DNA from: DASTFP01 sp963816855
GTDB lineage: Bacteria > Verrucomicrobiota > Verrucomicrobiia > Chthoniobacterales > Terrimicrobiaceae
Direction of reading: 5' to 3'
Length of the DNA: 64,000 nt
Assembly: GCA_963816855.1 (NCBI GenBank)
Contig: CAWFMA010000026.1
Coordinates: forward strand, 170,525 to 234,524
In this document: piece after piece, positions 8,788-17,407 of the stretch
Layout: each line of letters opens with the position of its first letter
Position numbering within the stretch: the first letter of the stretch is position 1
The notes under the pieces: model-generated
Seen by the model: the letters and a program-made list of their open reading frames with translations, nothing else
Databases searched by the model: none
What the model was told of the DNA's origin: nothing
Position numbers and translations under genes: made by a program

Positions 8788-9969
8788 TCAGGACATGTTA
8801 AGAAGAGGGAGTCCCTCCGCCATCCGAGCTTTGTGCGCATCGGCGAGATGTCCATAGACTTTGCCGACCAGCACGCCACCATCGCTATGCCCGAGCCAGC
8901 TCGCAACAGTCATGAAGTCCAAGCCCTCGATAACACACTGCGAAACGAAGAAGCGCCTAAGGTCATGAAAACCGGCCCAAGACAACCCCGCCGCAACACG
9001 GACCAGCGTGAATGACTCCCGCAGACTTTTGGCATGAATATCCCGCTCGCCTCGCTGCGGACTCGGGAACAGAAAAGAACTGTCGCGCGGCCTGTTATCG
9101 GCCATCTCGTGCACTAAGGACTTAAGCTCAGCCGAAAAATTCACGACCCTATAACGCGAGTTTTTGGTGTCAGCGTCGGCTCCGATAGTCAGCTGTTGAT
9201 TCCAAAGGTCCACATCCTGCCACCGCACTTTCAGCGCCTCCTGTTCGCGTGCTCCCGTTAGGACGAGAAACCGGATATAAAATTTCAACGCCTGCGCGTT
9301 CTTAGTCACCATTGGCACGCAGGCTTTGAGAAGTCGTTTGATGTCGCCAGCCGTTAAGAGCGTCCGTTTCGGCGGTTCGCGCTCTTTGAGTTTCTTGAGC
9401 CGTGGCGAAACGCTTAGCCATCCCTTCTCAAGCGCATACGCCATCGCGTTATTGAACGCCACGAGATCAAGATTGACGGTCCGGGCCGATACGCCTTCTC
9501 GGCGTCGCTGATTTCTAAAATCGGTCATCCGATCTGGCTTGATCCAATCGACTCGGACTCCGCCTAACTGTTTGCTCCAGCGGTTGAGTGCCTGAATCTC
9601 ATTCTCCCGGGTTCCAAGCTTCTTTCCAAGGAACTGCGCGCTCCTTTGGTAGTGGGAGGCCAGCGTTTCGAATGTGGGCCGCCGTCCCGGCAAGTGCATT
9701 TCGCCCTCGCGGTTTTCGGTTCGCTTTTTCTCCAACTCCTTCTGAGCATCCACAAGCGATGTTGCCACCAGTGGAATACGAACGGGACGACTCTTTTCGT
9801 TTGGCCCTGTTACCCTCATCTGAGCATAAAACTTATTCCCCCGTCGCACGAGTCCACGGATTTTTCTCTTGCGGCTATCCCGAACCGAAACGAACCTCGC
9901 CGCATGTCCCTCTTCTGTGTCTTTGCGTTGCACGGCGTAACGGTCGCACAAAGCGTCGCACAAAGTCAA
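8788..9969 (-). CDS. Tyrosine recombinase/phage-type integrase beside tRNA-Leu
   Basis: 393 residues. Catalytic residues are visible: Arg241 (LTGAREQEAL), His335 and Arg338 (GFHDLRR), His361 (GHSDG) and Tyr372 (VYGHL). The N-terminal SAM-like core-binding domain lies about 100-190. It reads away from tRNA-Leu, whose 5' end is 45 bp upstream of the start. Since the 3' half of that tRNA is duplicated at 11308-11357, this enzyme or a relative probably used the tRNA as its attachment site, although the gene lies outside the duplicated interval. The first 25-30 residues are poorly conserved, so the start could be later. Confidence 0.88.
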   Translation of the reverse strand: MTLCDALCDRYAVQRKDTEEGHAARFVSVRDSRKRKIRGLVRRGNKFYAQMRVTGPNEKSRPVRIPLVATSLVDAQKELEKKRTENREGEMHLPGRRPTFETLASHYQRSAQFLGKKLGTRENEIQALNRWSKQLGGVRVDWIKPDRMTDFRNQRRREGVSARTVNLDLVAFNNAMAYALEKGWLSVSPRLKKLKEREPPKRTLLTAGDIKRLLKACVPMVTKNAQALKFYIRFLVLTGAREQEALKVRWQDVDLWNQQLTIGADADTKNSRYRVVNFSAELKSLVHEMADNRPRDSSFLFPSPQRGERDIHAKSLRESFTLVRVAAGLSWAGFHDLRRFFVSQCVIEGLDFMTVASWLGHSDGGVLVGKVYGHLADAHKARMAEGLPLLNMS

Positions 9970-10013
9970 ACTGGGGCGATTGAGTTACACGTAACACACT
10001 GATCATCAACATC

Positions 10014-10095
10014 GCCCGGATGGCGGAATTGGCAGACGCGCCAGACTTAGGATCTGGTGGAGCAATCCTTGTGGGTTCGAGTCCCTCTCCGGGCA
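10014..10095 (+). tRNA. tRNA-Leu (anticodon UAG)
   Basis: An 82-nt cloverleaf: acceptor GCCCGGA/TCCGGGC, D-arm GGCGGAATTGGCAGACGC, anticodon arm CCAGA-CTTAGGA-TCTGG with TAG, a long variable arm (class II), and T-arm GGGTTCGAGTCCC. Discriminator A95; CCA is not encoded. The half from 10046 on is repeated at 11308-11357, marking it as an integration target. Confidence 0.95.
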
Positions 10096-10255
10096 TTGTT
10101 GTCAATTAACAACTTACGCAAATGCGGGGGCTGGAGATCGCCAATAAATTGAGCAGCGCATAATTTATGTTACATTCTAGATTGGGACGAGGAAATTGTA
10201 GGCGAGCTTCAGCCCGCTGGAGAAATCTTGGAATGATCGAGGTGGAGGATTTGCC

Positions 10256-11104
10256 ATGGCTCTGATCACCCTCCTGAAAATCAGTTTTGCTGGGTCGTTC
10301 CAAGCTCGGCTAGCGGTGGGAATGGATCCTGGCGATTCCTCGCCCACGGATCCCTACGGCACCTATGGTAAGAAGTCTCTGGGCCTTGGCGTGAGCGCGA
10401 CGTATGCTTACCAAGAGAAACCGTTTGATCGTATCGTCCGCCTTTCCCAACCGGTGGATTTGCGCAACGCTCGGATGGATCCATGGGAAGACACCACGGT
10501 GAAGTCTGTGCAGATAGTTGCGGGCAAGGGAGTCCAATCGGTCCCCCCGGGAAACCCTCTTCTCGGGCAAGTGGTGTCCCTGGGTAATGCTGCAAAGTTC
10601 ATTGAGGATGTTGGCTATCTGGTTGACAGTATGGTCTTAAGCATCGGGGCTTTCTTCTCTGCCAAGCCGGTGGGTGAAGTGGGAATTTTGGCATACCGAT
10701 ACGACAACAAAGCCAAAGCCGAATACCAAACCAAGAAACCCGCCCTTATCACGGCGATCGGGCCGATGGGGTTTGATCTCGTGCGCCTGAAAGTGCTTGC
10801 CGAGAACGCAAAAGGTAATTTTGCTACCTGGTCCGATATCTTTACAAACATCGCTCCGTATCATTTTTATCTGGATCCACCGAGCGTGCAGTTCTCGGCC
10901 GGCTTTAGCGACGGCAGCGCCATGGAACGGCCCGCAAATTACTGGTGGGCTGCCAGCCTCGTCTTCTCGCGTTGGGACGCTGACACGCTCGGTGGTCAAC
11001 TCTCCGGCGACATTGCTGCCATTCACGAAAGCGTGTTGCAGCCCGGGGCGAAAATGATCCGCGAGATCTTCGGTAGGATCTTGGCTATGGCGATACCCGG
11101 CTGA
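10256..11104 (+). CDS. Hypothetical protein between duplicated tRNA-Leu ends
   Basis: 282 residues from the ATG at 10256. Fairly balanced composition with aromatic-rich patches (DPYGTYG near 32-38, NYWWAASLVFSRWD near 225-240) and no clear signal peptide or long membrane span. I do not recognise a family. It is the only gene between tRNA-Leu and its duplicated 3' half, so it is the likely cargo of a small integrated segment. The even codon use and uninterrupted frame support it being real. Confidence 0.55.
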   Translation: MALITLLKISFAGSFQARLAVGMDPGDSSPTDPYGTYGKKSLGLGVSATYAYQEKPFDRIVRLSQPVDLRNARMDPWEDTTVKSVQIVAGKGVQSVPPGNPLLGQVVSLGNAAKFIEDVGYLVDSMVLSIGAFFSAKPVGEVGILAYRYDNKAKAEYQTKKPALITAIGPMGFDLVRLKVLAENAKGNFATWSDIFTNIAPYHFYLDPPSVQFSAGFSDGSAMERPANYWWAASLVFSRWDADTLGGQLSGDIAAIHESVLQPGAKMIREIFGRILAMAIPG

Positions 11105-11158
11105 CGAAGAAAGTGGCAACAGTAGCTGGTCGAAACTAGCGGCCACCACTTTGGCTCC

Positions 11159-11357
11159 TGCTGCGTGTGCTACTTTTGTGCTACTTGCGGCATTTTCTGC
11201 CTTTCCTTGTCGGAGGGCCCGGGAACGGGCCCTGAGCCGCATCGATGCTTGCTTCCTGCGCATCCGTGTGAACGCCCATGAATGTAAGAAAAGTCGGATT
11301 TCACATTCTTAGGATCTGGTGGAGCAATCCTTGTGGGTTCGAGTCCTTCTCCGGGCA
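11159..11357. repeat. Attachment-site duplication (attR-like) of tRNA-Leu plus a repeated 150-bp flank
   Basis: 11308-11357 repeats the tRNA-Leu gene from the anticodon loop to the discriminator base (10046-10095), 49 of 50 bases identical, in the same orientation: the classic footprint of tyrosine-recombinase integration. The 150 bp before it (from a GCTACTTTTGTGCTAC motif on) recurs, diverged, at 15391-15540. Read on the minus strand this flank contains a VHTDAQEAS-like stretch that might be the end of an integrase gene. Confidence 0.8.
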
Positions 11358-11739
11358 AGTACTGAACATCAATAAGTTACGTAAACTGGCTACCAAGTGT
11401 CCTCTGGGTCTACTTTGGTTCTGTGACGAGCAGTTCATACGGCCATTGCCGATGCTCTGCAGGCTCTCGTCCAAGATCCAACAGGGCGTATTTCTAGCCC
11501 CGATGAACTTGAATCGGTCTTTCATCGACAATCTTTGTTCTGTTGCTAAGGCGGAAACTTTTCGGGAGCATGTCTTCAAACTGGAGATTCCCATCACCCA
11601 CCCTTCAGAACCACTGGTATATGCTCGCGTGGCTAAATCGACTCAAGGTGAACAGACTGAGCCTCCTTGCCGCGATGAGCTCGTGGGCTCACCGGGAGGC
11701 TCCCCTTGATTGGAATAAGCGACGCGCTGCCGCAGTGAC
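11358..11739. other. Intergenic, no gene recognised
   Basis: Open frames exist on both strands, but none shows a known motif or a good ribosome binding site. It lies between the tRNA-Leu duplication and the first attC-like site. Confidence 0.35.
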
Positions 11740-11802
11740 GCCCAACCGATCGTTGCAGCAGACGCGCCGCAGAGCGGCCCGCCGCTGAACTCAGATTTAG
11801 CC
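11740..11802 (+). repeat. Probable attC recombination site (degenerate R' box)
   Basis: It has the layout of an integron attC site: R'' box GCCCAAC (11740-11746), 5-nt spacer, L'' box GTTGCAGC (11752-11759), a GC-rich pairable centre, L' box GCTGAAC (11784-11790), 5-nt spacer, and an R' box position at 11796-11802 reading TTTAGCC instead of a GTTRRRY consensus. L'' and L' pair over 7 bp leaving one unpaired G in L'', the hallmark extrahelical base. It lies 41 bp before the FAD oxidoreductase. Confidence 0.6.
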
Positions 11803-11843
11803 GCAGAGCGGTAACGCCAAATGACTATTAAACTCACCAATCC

Positions 11844-12977
11844 ATGAAAACGCACATCCTCATTCTCGGCGCTGGCTTCGGCGGGATGGAACTCAGCACC
11901 ACGCTCTCGGAGGCGTTTGGCGACGGCATCGAAGTGACGCTGATTGACAAGAACGATTCCTTCTATTTCGGCTTCTCGAAGCTCGACGTGATGTTCGGGC
12001 ACGCGAGGCCCAACGCAGTGCGACTGCCGTACGAGAAATTCGTGAAACCCGGCGTGCGGCTGCTCCAGGAAACGATCTCGTTGGTCGATCCCGTCGCGAA
12101 GCGCGTTACAACCGATCGCGGAACCCATGAAGCCGACTTCCTGGTCATCGCGCTCGGAGCCGATTACGATTTTGCCGCCACGCCGGGCATGGCAGACGCC
12201 ACCGAGTTCTATACCCTTGAGGGCGCGACGCGGCTGGGTGAAATCCTTCCTTCGTTCACGCAGGGCCATGTTCTCATCGCCGTCGGCGGGGCGCCGTTCA
12301 AATGCCCGCCGGCGCCCAGCGAAGCGGCGCTGATGATGCACGACTACCTCACGACCCGCGGCGTCCGCAACGCATGCGAGATCACGCTCATCCTCCCGCT
12401 CGAAGCTCCGACGCCTCCGTCGCCCGAGACCTCACGGGCGTTGCTCACCGCGTTCGCGGAGCGGAACATCACTTTCGTCGCCGACCGTGAAATGAGATTG
12501 GTGGACACGCAGCGCCGGGAGGTGACCCTCGACGATGGCCGCGTGTTTTCCTACGACCTTTTCCTTGGCGTGCCGGCCATCCGTGCGCCGAAGATACTCG
12601 AGGATAGCGGCATGACCGAGGACGGCTATGTGCCGGTGAAGCCCAGGACGCTCGAGACGCGCTTCCCCGACGTTTACGCGGTCGGCGACTGCGCGCGACA
12701 GGGCACACCGAAAGCCGGCATCTTCGCCGAGGGCGCCGCGCGCGCGGTCGCCAAGGCGTTGATTGCGCGCGTGCGGAACGAGGAGGTTCCAGTGACTCAC
12801 GCTGGGACGGGCGTGTGCTACATCGAGTTCGGCGGCGGGCGGATCGGCCGCGTGGACGTGGACTTCTTCTCCGATCCCGATGGTCCGACGGGCACCTATC
12901 ACGAGCCTTCGGTCGCGATGCGCGCAGACAAGGAGCACTTCGGTTCGAGCCGCCGCGCCCGCTGGTTTGGGCTGTAG
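11844..12977 (+). CDS. FAD-dependent pyridine nucleotide-disulfide-type oxidoreductase (SQR-like)
   Basis: 377 residues. The N-terminal FAD dinucleotide fold ILGAGFGGMELS (7-18) is followed by an acidic strand end LIDKND (near 33-38), a second ATG-type motif FLVIALGAD (near 100-108), and the C-terminal FAD motif FPDVYAVGDCA (near 274-284). The KCPPAPSEAA segment near residue 153 recalls sulfide:quinone oxidoreductases and flavocytochrome c flavoproteins, but the second redox Cys typical of SQR is not evident, so NADH dehydrogenase-II-like or another quinone reductase role is possible. The stop is followed within 11 bp by an attC-like site, so the gene may be an integron cassette. Confidence 0.8.
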   Translation: MKTHILILGAGFGGMELSTTLSEAFGDGIEVTLIDKNDSFYFGFSKLDVMFGHARPNAVRLPYEKFVKPGVRLLQETISLVDPVAKRVTTDRGTHEADFLVIALGADYDFAATPGMADATEFYTLEGATRLGEILPSFTQGHVLIAVGGAPFKCPPAPSEAALMMHDYLTTRGVRNACEITLILPLEAPTPPSPETSRALLTAFAERNITFVADREMRLVDTQRREVTLDDGRVFSYDLFLGVPAIRAPKILEDSGMTEDGYVPVKPRTLETRFPDVYAVGDCARQGTPKAGIFAEGAARAVAKALIARVRNEEVPVTHAGTGVCYIEFGGGRIGRVDVDFFSDPDGPTGTYHEPSVAMRADKEHFGSSRRARWFGL

Positions 12978-12987
12978 CAATGAAAGC

Positions 12988-13080
12988 GGCTAACCATGCG
13001 CTGCAGCTAATCCGGCCCTCGCGCTCCGGTTGCAATCCACGCGTCTCGTGGGCCGGGTCGCTGAGCTTTAGTCGTTAGGC
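12988..13080 (+). repeat. Probable attC recombination site
   Basis: R'' box GGCTAAC (12988-12994, one base off RYYYAAC), 5-nt spacer, L'' box GCTGCAGC (13000-13007), an inner stem CCGGCCC/GGGCCGG, L' box GCTGAGC (13060-13066), 7-nt spacer and a perfect R' box GTTAGGC (13074-13080). L'' pairs with L' over 7 bp with one extrahelical G. It starts 10 bp after the oxidoreductase stop, the usual cassette arrangement, and the next gene begins 40 bp later. Confidence 0.75.
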
Positions 13081-13120
13081 GAACAATTTGCAAAACGAAA
13101 AGTCAACCAACAATCTCACC

Positions 13121-13946
13121 ATGAATGCTCCCATGAATCCAAACAAAGCACTTTGGGAAAAAGGTGACTTTACGCGCATTGCCGAGAGCATGCGAGAAAG
13201 CGGAGAGGCGCTCGATCCAGCGCCTTGGCATATCAAACGGCCTCAAGGTTCTGGACCTTGGCTGTGGCGATGGCACGACGGCAATACCCGCGGCAAAACT
13301 CGGAGCGGAGGTGCTTGGCGTTGATATCGCGAGCAACCTGGTTGCGGCTGGGAACAAGCGGGCCAAGGAGCTTGGCCTGGCCAACTGCCGGTTCCAGGAA
13401 GGCGATGCGACCAATCTGCATCAAGTGCCGGAGCACGCGTTTGATCTCGTCGTGAGCATCTTTGGCGCGATGTTTGCGCCCAAGCCGTTTGAGGTGGCCA
13501 AAGAGATGGTGCGGGTGACCCGGCCCGGAGGTCGGATCATTATGGGCAACTGGATTCCCAATGATCCGACGCTGGTGGCGCAGATTTTGAAGATCAGTTC
13601 CGCCTACACGCCGCCACCGCCGGAAGGCTTCGTCAGCCCGATGACGTGGGGGATCGAGAGCAACGTGATCGAACGATTTGCCGGCGCGGGAGTTCCCGCC
13701 GAGAAGATCTCCTTCGCCCGGGACACGTTTACGTTCAACTATCCCAGCCCCCCCGCGGCGTTCGTGGATGAATTCCGAAAATACTACGGGCCGACCATGA
13801 ATGCCTTCGAAGCGGCGGAAAAGAACGGTCGAGCCGCTGATTTGCAGAAAGAGCTGGAAGAATTGTTCAACCGCCAAAACCAAAGCCCGCGCAAGGATGC
13901 CACGTCCATTCCCGCAACCTTCTTGCGCGTCACTGTTGCGCTTTGA
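13121..13946 (+). pseudogene. Class I SAM-dependent methyltransferase, single frameshift
   Basis: The N-terminus (MNPNKALWEKGDFTRIAESM from about 13133) is in one frame and the rest, from KVLDLGCGDGTTAIPAAK (SAM motif I, DNA near 13250) onward, in another. The switch falls at about 13208-13220. Downstream motifs are intact: VLGVDIA (motif II acid), FDLVVSIFGAMFAP and VRVTRPGGRIIMGNW. Combined length about 270 residues, typical of UbiE/Methyltransf_11-type enzymes of unknown substrate. Either one base was lost in nature or in assembly. It follows an attC-like site and could be a second cassette. Confidence 0.75.
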
Positions 13947-14253
13947 AAGGGTTCAAGTGGCGAGAGAAAGTGATGCCGCAACCGCCTAACCCCTATGAAA
14001 GGTATCAAGTAAGCTTTGGAAGATTTAACGTCGATTACATAAGATGGTTCCTTGGGGGTTGGCAGGCTTTCTGACCGCATCCCTTAGCCGTCGGGAAAGC
14101 GAAGCGATGGGGGGGCGGTCGGAAAAGTCTGCCGGGTGTTTAAATGTTGATATTTGGAACGTTTCCACTTCGAAGGATTGTGCTTAGGGTTCTGCTTCAG
14201 CTTCCAAACTCCTATCCGTGCATCCGAGTTCAAGCTCGGAGCGATAATTTGAC
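13947..14253. other. Intergenic; possible remnant of a third attC
   Basis: A GCCTAAC box at 13984-13990, 38 bp after the methyltransferase stop, has the R'' consensus. No convincing L''/L' pairing or GTTRRRY partner is seen within 100 bp (only a GTTGGCA at 14059-14065). No gene was found. Confidence 0.3.
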
Positions 14254-14700
14254 TTATTCGTCAGCGTGAAGTGGAACGTGGACGCGGTTCAACCTATAGG
14301 CGACGAGGGCCTGTAGCCGGGGCTCAGCTCGGGCTCCTTTTGCCAGGACGGCGAGCCGGTTCTTCTGCACCGGGTGATATCGGGACTGAAAACGCACCAT
14401 GCGCCATGCCAGCTCAACCAGAACAGCGCGCAGCCTGCGATTTTCCATGTTTTGTGACTACCTGGCACGCGTTTGGTCCCCGAGCTATACTCGCCCCGAC
14501 AAAGGCCTGTGTAACTGGAGACCTGGCGTCGGTTCTTGAAGCGCTGCCAGTAAGCAGATCTCGCGGCTAGTGACTAAGCTGCTCAAGGCGCCCATGCCTG
14601 TGTGCAGCGCAGGAGCCGCCTTCTCCAACTCGATAGTGAGCGCCCGAACCGATTGATTTTGGATAGCGCCGCAGTCCGTCAGGCGAAGCGGTAGAATTTT
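14254..14700 (-). pseudogene. IS110-family transposase remnant
   Basis: Minus-strand translation contains MGALSSLVTSREI, then in another frame SSYTGLCRGEYSSGTKRV, then ENRRLRAVLVELAWRMVRFQ. These are the C-terminal Tnp_20 (IS116/IS110/IS902) domain motifs in the correct order. At least two frameshifts separate them and the N-terminal DEDD domain is not seen. Inactive. It overlaps the end of a hydrolase remnant, perhaps the gene it once interrupted. Confidence 0.7.
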
Positions 14701-14770
14701 TAGCACGCCATTCACATTTCGAAACACCTCGTATTCTTTGGTGTTGTTCCAAAAACCTCGCGATACAGTG

Positions 14771-15260
14771 TTACGGGGTGTCCTTGCCGAGCGGCAAAGT
14801 CTCGATGGCTTCCAAAATGGGCGATCCGGATTTGAGAAAGCGGATGCTGTTCGCCGGAACCGTGAAGAGTCCCCGCAGGTCCTCACGGATGCCTTCGACG
14901 AGGACCCACCTGTCTCGCCGGTTGATGGTCCTCGGCATTTGGATGAAGCGGATCGCGCGGTTGATCAATGGATTGTGAGGAATCGGGCTGCCGCGATGGG
15001 GAGTCGTCACATAGATTACTCGGGCGATGTCGCTGCGCGGGGCGAATTTCACCGTGTCTTTGATCAGGCGCCGCGCCTCGGGGCTGAGGTCGAGTTCTTC
15101 GAGGGGAGTCCGAAAGTGCTGCCCAAAAGCTCTCCCCCGGCTCGCGAACAATAAGGCTGGAGATGAGTCCGCCCACGAGGATGATGATGTGGAGGTTGGG
15201 GTGGCGCCCGTCCGTTTCCAGTTCGCAGTGAAAAAACGGTCCAATTCCGAGTAAAAAGAA
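14771..15260 (-). pseudogene. Alpha/beta-hydrolase (lipase/esterase-like) fragment
   Basis: The minus-strand frame from about 15135 to 14771 encodes LSPEARRLI, then ARVIYVTTPHRGSPI, LINRAIRFIQMP and SPILEAIETLPLGKD. The I-x-TPHRGS motif is typical of a group of bacterial esterases that act on envelope or triglyceride-like substrates. The upstream part is in a different frame (LHIIILVGGLISS, resembling the oxyanion region). Nucleophile elbow and catalytic His are not identifiable. Truncated and frameshifted. Confidence 0.5.
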
Positions 15261-15390
15261 TCTGGCCAGCATGGAGTTGGATCCTTCCGCTGGTCGTCTA
15301 GTTCCTTTATGGAGTCGAGTTGTGAACGTGGCATTAGGAACGTTGGCCAGCGATCCTGAACGGGGCGAAACACCCGCCAATTTGACCACG

Positions 15391-15590
15391 CCGCGTGTTC
15401 TACTTTTGTGCTACCTGCGGGATTTCCTTCCTTTCGTTGTCGCAAGGCTCACGAACAGGCTCTGCGCCGCATTAGTGCTGGCTTCCCGCGCATCCGTGTA
15501 AACCCCCAATGACGCAAAAAAGCCGGATTGCACTTTCTTGGGCCCTTTGGAGGAATCCTTGTGGATTGGAGATCATCTCCGAGAAATCAT
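15391..15590. repeat. Diverged copy of the 11159-11357 block
   Basis: The same order of elements as at 11159-11357: a CTACTTTTGTGCTAC motif, a CCTTTC.TTGTCG stretch, GCATCCGTGT, a GCCGGATT..CTTTCTTGG junction and GGAATCCTTGTGG followed by a decayed tRNA-Leu 3' half. The tRNA part is clearly degraded here. It looks like an older integration footprint in the same orientation. Confidence 0.55.
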
Positions 15591-16230
15591 TGCACATAAA
15601 CGCGTTAGTACGACCGAACATTCAACAGGAATTTGCAGATGCTCCGCCAGGGTTTTCTTAAGGGTAACGCGAGACACGGTTGAGTTCTTCGGACTCTTAG
15701 GAATCCATTAAGGCTACGAAATGTCTCCGCTACGCTCGCCGAGGTCGGGCTGCGCTCCGACACGTGCGATGGATTTCCAACATTCGAATAGCCGTTCTCT
15801 CTATCAGGACTCCGCCTTCGAGCAGGGTGCTGCTCTCTGGACTTGACACCGTGTTCAAAACAATCCCAACGGGAACATTTCTCTCGGCCTGTCCAGGAGA
15901 CCGCGGCCCCCCTTCAGGGTTATGAGCGGGGACTTGCGACGAACGAGAGCGACCTTGTCGACGGCCAATCAAGATTAGCGCGGGAGGCCACCGTGCGCTG
16001 CCGCTTTCGACCCCTACGCGATGGAATCGAGACCGCAAAATGCCACGTCTACCACCTATTGGATCTCGTTGTCCGGGAGAATTTCTCCTTCGAAGGGCAC
16101 GGATACTTTATCAACGGTTGGCAGACATGCTAAACGGTGGGAGGGCGGCTGGGGAAAGATCTTCGAGAAAGCCATTGAAATCGGGGAAGAATCTCGCATA
16201 TTCTACCATAGACTCCCGAGGTAAGGTCTT
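15591..16230. other. Intergenic, no gene recognised
   Basis: About 640 bp with only short uninformative frames. The part next to 16231 presumably carries the promoter of the galM operon; a good ribosome binding site is not obvious. Confidence 0.35.
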
Positions 16231-17367
16231 ATGGTAATCCCCCGCCATGGCTTAGCTATCATTGGCTTGGTCATATTTTTTGTCGGTGCGTTCCTTTCCA
16301 GTTTGAGAGCGCAAATCAACCCCGAAGCTTTTCGCCGAACAATTGACGGCTCTCCAGTCGATCTTTACACGCTGAAGAACTCAAATGGGTTGGAAGCGAA
16401 GATCACGAACTACGGGGGAATCGTTGTCTCTCTTGCGGTGCCCGACAAGGATGGAAAGTTAGGCGACGTGGTGCTTGGCTACGACACATTAAATGACTAC
16501 ATCGGCAACACACCCTACTTTGGTTCCTTGATCGGCCGCTATGGCAACCGAATCGCTAAGGGACGCTTCACTGTCGACGGCGTCGAGTATCAGCTTGCAC
16601 AAAACAACGGCCCGAACTCTTTGCATGGCGGACGCAAGGGATTCGATAAGGTCGTCTGGCAAGCTGAGCAGTTGGACACTCCCGAAGGGCCAGCACTCAA
16701 ACTGACCTACGTGAGCAAAGACGGGGAAGAAAACTACCCCGGTGAGCTTCGCTGCGAAGTAACTTACAGGTTGACGAACAAGAACGAATTGAAGATCGAC
16801 TACGCGGCGGAGGCGAGCAAGCCGACCTTTGTAAATCTTACGCATCACTCATACTTCAATCTCAAAGACGCCGGAGCCAGCGACATCTTGGGGCACGAGT
16901 TGATGATCAAGGCCGACAAGTTCACGCCTGTCGACAAGGATCTTATCCCGACCGGGGAACTTAGGCCCGTCGCCGGCACGCCGTTCGATTTCAACAAGCC
17001 GACAGCAATCGGAGCTCGGGTCGAAAGCGATGACGAACAGATGCAGTTTGGAAAAGGTTACGATCATAACTGGGTGCTCGACCGGCAGGGAAAAGATTTG
17101 GAGTTGGTCGCTTCTCTTTACGAGCCCATCTCCGGAAGATTCATGGAAGTCCTGACAACCGAACCGGGCCTTCAATTTTATTGCGGCAACTTTCTCGACG
17201 GGACGAACAAAGGCAAGGGTGGCACGGTTTACCAGCACCGGACCGGTCTCTGTCTGGAGACGCAGCACTTTCCCGATTCACCAAACCACCCGGACTTTCC
17301 GAGCACAGAGCTAAAACCGGGTGAGAAGTACACACAGACAACGGTTTACCGTTTCTCGACGAAGTAG
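16231..17367 (+). CDS. galM: Aldose 1-epimerase (galactose mutarotase), exported
   Basis: 378 residues. An N-terminal hydrophobic segment (LAIIGLVIFFVGAFLSS, about 8-24) followed by RAQ is a signal peptide, so the enzyme acts outside the cytoplasmic membrane. Mutarotase hallmarks are GNRIAKGRFTVDG, NGPNSLHGG with the first catalytic His, NLTHHSYFNL with the second, and TTEPGLQFY holding the catalytic Glu. It interconverts alpha and beta anomers of aldoses. It is first in a run with a sugar ABC importer 40 bp downstream, so it probably prepares sugar for uptake. Confidence 0.93.
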   Translation: MVIPRHGLAIIGLVIFFVGAFLSSLRAQINPEAFRRTIDGSPVDLYTLKNSNGLEAKITNYGGIVVSLAVPDKDGKLGDVVLGYDTLNDYIGNTPYFGSLIGRYGNRIAKGRFTVDGVEYQLAQNNGPNSLHGGRKGFDKVVWQAEQLDTPEGPALKLTYVSKDGEENYPGELRCEVTYRLTNKNELKIDYAAEASKPTFVNLTHHSYFNLKDAGASDILGHELMIKADKFTPVDKDLIPTGELRPVAGTPFDFNKPTAIGARVESDDEQMQFGKGYDHNWVLDRQGKDLELVASLYEPISGRFMEVLTTEPGLQFYCGNFLDGTNKGKGGTVYQHRTGLCLETQHFPDSPNHPDFPSTELKPGEKYTQTTVYRFSTK

Positions 17368-17407
17368 TAGTTTACACAACCAAACATAACCCCCAGAAGA
17401 CGATCCC

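Noticed and set aside
8788..9969. Integron integrase IntI for the attC-like sites
   Set aside because: The protein has ordinary phage-type integrase motifs, lies next to tRNA-Leu with a duplicated att, and no IntI-specific extra segment between the catalytic boxes was seen.
13984..14065. A third attC site after the methyltransferase
   Set aside because: The GCCTAAC box is right but no L''/L' pairing and no good GTTRRRY partner are visible; kept only as a note in the intergenic entry.
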